This document shows positions 62,126 through 64,000 of a stretch of DNA of 64,000 nt, one piece after another. The stretch's first letter is position 1; every line of letters starts with the position of its first letter. Origin of the DNA: Evansella vedderi (lineage in GTDB: Bacteria > Bacillota > Bacilli > Bacillales > Salisediminibacteriaceae); contig NZ_JAUSUG010000002.1 in the NCBI RefSeq assembly GCF_030813435.1, forward strand, positions 124,001-188,000, written 5' to 3'. The translations under genes and the position numbers were made by a program. A model generated the notes under the pieces. It made no database searches. It was not told the DNA's origin and was given only the letters and a program-made list of their open reading frames with translations.

Positions 62126-64000
62126 TTACCAAGCTGAAGTCCCTTCAACTTGAGAAAGACGTGCTTCATTATTTAATGTTTGGTATCTTCTAATATTAAG
62201 GATCAATGGTAATGCAAATAGTAATGCCCCTATAACATCCGTAAAGATATTAGAATAAATTAAGCAAATGGCAGACGTAAGAAATAAGCCTCTTTCAACT
62301 AAATGAACCTTACTCATTAACCAACCACTTACAGCGACTGATAAGGAGAATATACCAATGAGAGCTGTAACAAAAGCATAGATAACTAGAAAGATATTAT
62401 CCATTTGTCCCAATAATATTGGGTTATATACAAACATATATGGAACAATGAATCCAGCAATCCCTAGTTTAAACGCAGAAATTCCTGTTGCCATGGCATT
62501 TGCCCCAGATATACCGCTAGCAGCATAAGCAGAAATAGCTACTGGAGGCGTAATAAAAGACATGATGGCAAAATAGAAGATAAAGAAATGAGCTGCTATT
62601 AGTGGAACACCTAACTCCACTAACGCCGGAGCCCCTAGTATTGCCGTAATAATATAAGCTGCTGTTGTAGGTAGCCCCATTCCCAAAATGATACATGCAA
62701 TCATCGTAAAGAATAATGCGAGTATTAAATGCCCGCCTGATAAACCAATAACTAACTGTGTAAACAGTACTCCTAACCCAGTATAGCTTATCACCCCAAT
62801 AACAATACCAGCTGTGGCACACGCCGCTGTTACAGGAACGATCATCTTAACTCCATCAACTAATGCCCCGAGAATCTCTTTTACTGGTATCTTAAAATGT
62901 TTGATCAAACTAACAATGATATATAAAAGAACTGTAACAAAAATAGTAAATAAAGCAGATCTCATAGCTGAATATTGATACCCCATGAGGAAAACTACAA
63001 GAGCAATTAATGGAATAACAAAATAAATCTCTTTAAAAATAAAGGATTTTAACCTTGGAATTTGGCTTTCTTCCATTGGTTTTAAATCAGATTTTCTCGC
63101 CTCTAAATATACAGTTGAGCAAAGAGACACATAAAATAAAATCGCAGGTATTAAGGCTGCTAATACAATAGTAGAATAAGGAACCCCCATCACATTTGCC
63201 ATTACAAACGCCGCAGCTCCCATAACCGGAGGCATAATTTGACCGCCCGTAGAGGCAGCTGCTTCAACCCCCCCAGATATTCTAGGGCTATATCCTGTTT
63301 TCATCATGAGCGGGATAGTAAAGTTACCTGTCGTTACCACATTACTTACAGAACTTCCAGACACAGACCCCATTATAGAGCTTCCAACAATGGCAGTTTG
63401 TGCTGGGCCACCCCTAATTCTTCCCGTTAAGGCTAAAGCTAGCTTTAAAAAGAAATCTCCAGCCCCTAATCGATTTAACAGGGATCCAAAAATAATAAAA
63501 AGGATGATAAATGTTGCTGCAACAGCAATCGGCAAACCAAAAATCCCTTCTGTTGTCCATACAATAAATGAAGAAACATCATAAAAGTCCATTCCCCGAT
63601 GAGAAAGGGCGCCTGGGAAATAAGGACCGAAAAAGGCATAGATTAACGTACCTACTGCAACCCAGAATATACCCCAACCTACTGTTTTTCTAGTTACTTC
63701 TAGCAATAGCACAATTAGAAATATTCCAAATATTATCTCTAGCTGGGTAGGTCCTAAAAATCCCCGATCTGCAATCCGATCAGGCGATAGCTGAAATAAA
63801 AAATATATACTACTTACTAATACAAGGATAAATAAACCACTATTAATAATAGTGCCTTTGATACCTTTTATTACATAGGGATAAAGTAAAACGGCTATTA
63901 ACAGTACCCCCATTACATGGATTCCTCGTTGTAACATCGGTGTCAAAAGTCCATTCATAGCTGTGTAAATATGAAAAGCGGCCAATGAAAGCCCAATAAC
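62126..64000 (-). CDS. TRAP transporter fused permease (4TM-12TM/TAXI type), N-terminus beyond the window
   Basis: At least 620 residues. The frame is open through base 64000, and the TTG at 63985 has no ribosome site, so the true start lies outside. An N-terminal DctQ-like part is fused to a DctM-like part with GRIRGGPAQTAIVGSSIMGSVSGSSVSNV and GGQIMPPVMGAAAF. Fused permeases work with TAXI-type binding proteins, and that gene would be expected upstream, outside the window. Substrates are organic acids. Confidence 0.9.
   Translation of the reverse strand, partial: VIGLSLAAFHIYTAMNGLLTPMLQRGIHVMGVLLIAVLLYPYVIKGIKGTIINSGLFILVLVSSIYFLFQLSPDRIADRGFLGPTQLEIIFGIFLIVLLLEVTRKTVGWGIFWVAVGTLIYAFFGPYFPGALSHRGMDFYDVSSFIVWTTEGIFGLPIAVAATFIILFIIFGSLLNRLGAGDFFLKLALALTGRIRGGPAQTAIVGSSIMGSVSGSSVSNVVTTGNFTIPLMMKTGYSPRISGGVEAAASTGGQIMPPVMGAAAFVMANVMGVPYSTIVLAALIPAILFYVSLCSTVYLEARKSDLKPMEESQIPRLKSFIFKEIYFVIPLIALVVFLMGYQYSAMRSALFTIFVTVLLYIIVSLIKHFKIPVKEILGALVDGVKMIVPVTAACATAGIVIGVISYTGLGVLFTQLVIGLSGGHLILALFFTMIACIILGMGLPTTAAYIITAILGAPALVELGVPLIAAHFFIFYFAIMSFITPPVAISAYAASGISGANAMATGISAFKLGIAGFIVPYMFVYNPILLGQMDNIFLVIYAFVTALIGIFSLSVAVSGWLMSKVHLVERGLFLTSAICLIYSNIFTDVIGALLFALPLILNIRRYQTLNNEARLSQVEGTSAW

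Overview
The window looks like a chromosomal segment of a low-GC Gram-positive bacterium of the Bacillaceae. The evidence is strong AGGAGG-type ribosome binding sites, AT-rich spacers, lipoprotein-anchored binding proteins, PucR and YesM/YesN-type regulators, and a Bacillus-type (clade II) nitrous oxide reductase operon. It is almost entirely catabolic and transport genes, nearly all on the minus strand. No rRNA, tRNA, prophage, intact insertion sequence or CRISPR array was seen.

Layout. (1) 1-8.9 kb: an operon of a class III aminotransferase, a YhdT/PanF-like sodium:pantothenate symporter pair, an M20 amidohydrolase, a tartrate/D-malate-type decarboxylating dehydrogenase, an SDR and an aldehyde dehydrogenase (cut by the window start), with a divergent PucR-type regulator. 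Together these supply one candidate for every step of the classical biochemical route of pantothenate breakdown (pantothenate to pantoate + beta-alanine, pantoate to 4-dehydropantoate to 3,3-dimethylmalate to 2-oxoisovalerate, beta-alanine to malonate semialdehyde). This is the most interesting system in the window. (2) 9-10.2 kb: an alditol-oxidase-like flavoprotein. (3) 10.9-17.1 kb: Fe-alcohol dehydrogenase, GntP permease and (methyl)malonate-semialdehyde dehydrogenase behind a consensus sigma-54 promoter, with a CBS-PAS-AAA+ activator and a probable enhancer. (4) 17.3-30.8 kb: a glycoside/acid-sugar locus (GH51, GH43, a MalEFG-type ABC importer without ATPase, DUF624, a SAF-domain oxidoreductase, DUF1537 kinase, class II aldolase, zinc dehydrogenase, GntR regulator). 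(5) 31-39 kb: xylFGH D-xylose importer with a XylFII/LytS/YesN-like sensor set. (6) 39.3-45.7 kb: an Fbp/Afu-type ABC importer followed by its own two-component system. (7) 45.9-48.2 kb: a polar amino acid ABC importer. (8) 48.7-49.8 kb: remnants of two genes meeting head to head. (9) 50.1-57.2 kb: the nos operon (cytochrome c, nosZ, nosB-like, nosD, nosY, nosF, a YtkA-like and a SurA-like lipoprotein). (10) 57.5-64 kb: a TRAP transporter, an integral membrane permease and a fused TRAP permease (cut by the window end).

The parts connect. Regions 1 and 3 both funnel semialdehydes to acyl-CoA. Regions 4 and 5 fit the use of arabinoxylan-derived sugars. The nos operon and the first TRAP operon each carry an Fnr/CRP-like palindrome upstream, which suggests shared anaerobic control. 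A mosaic repeat family is found three times, each time inside an operon rather than between operons.
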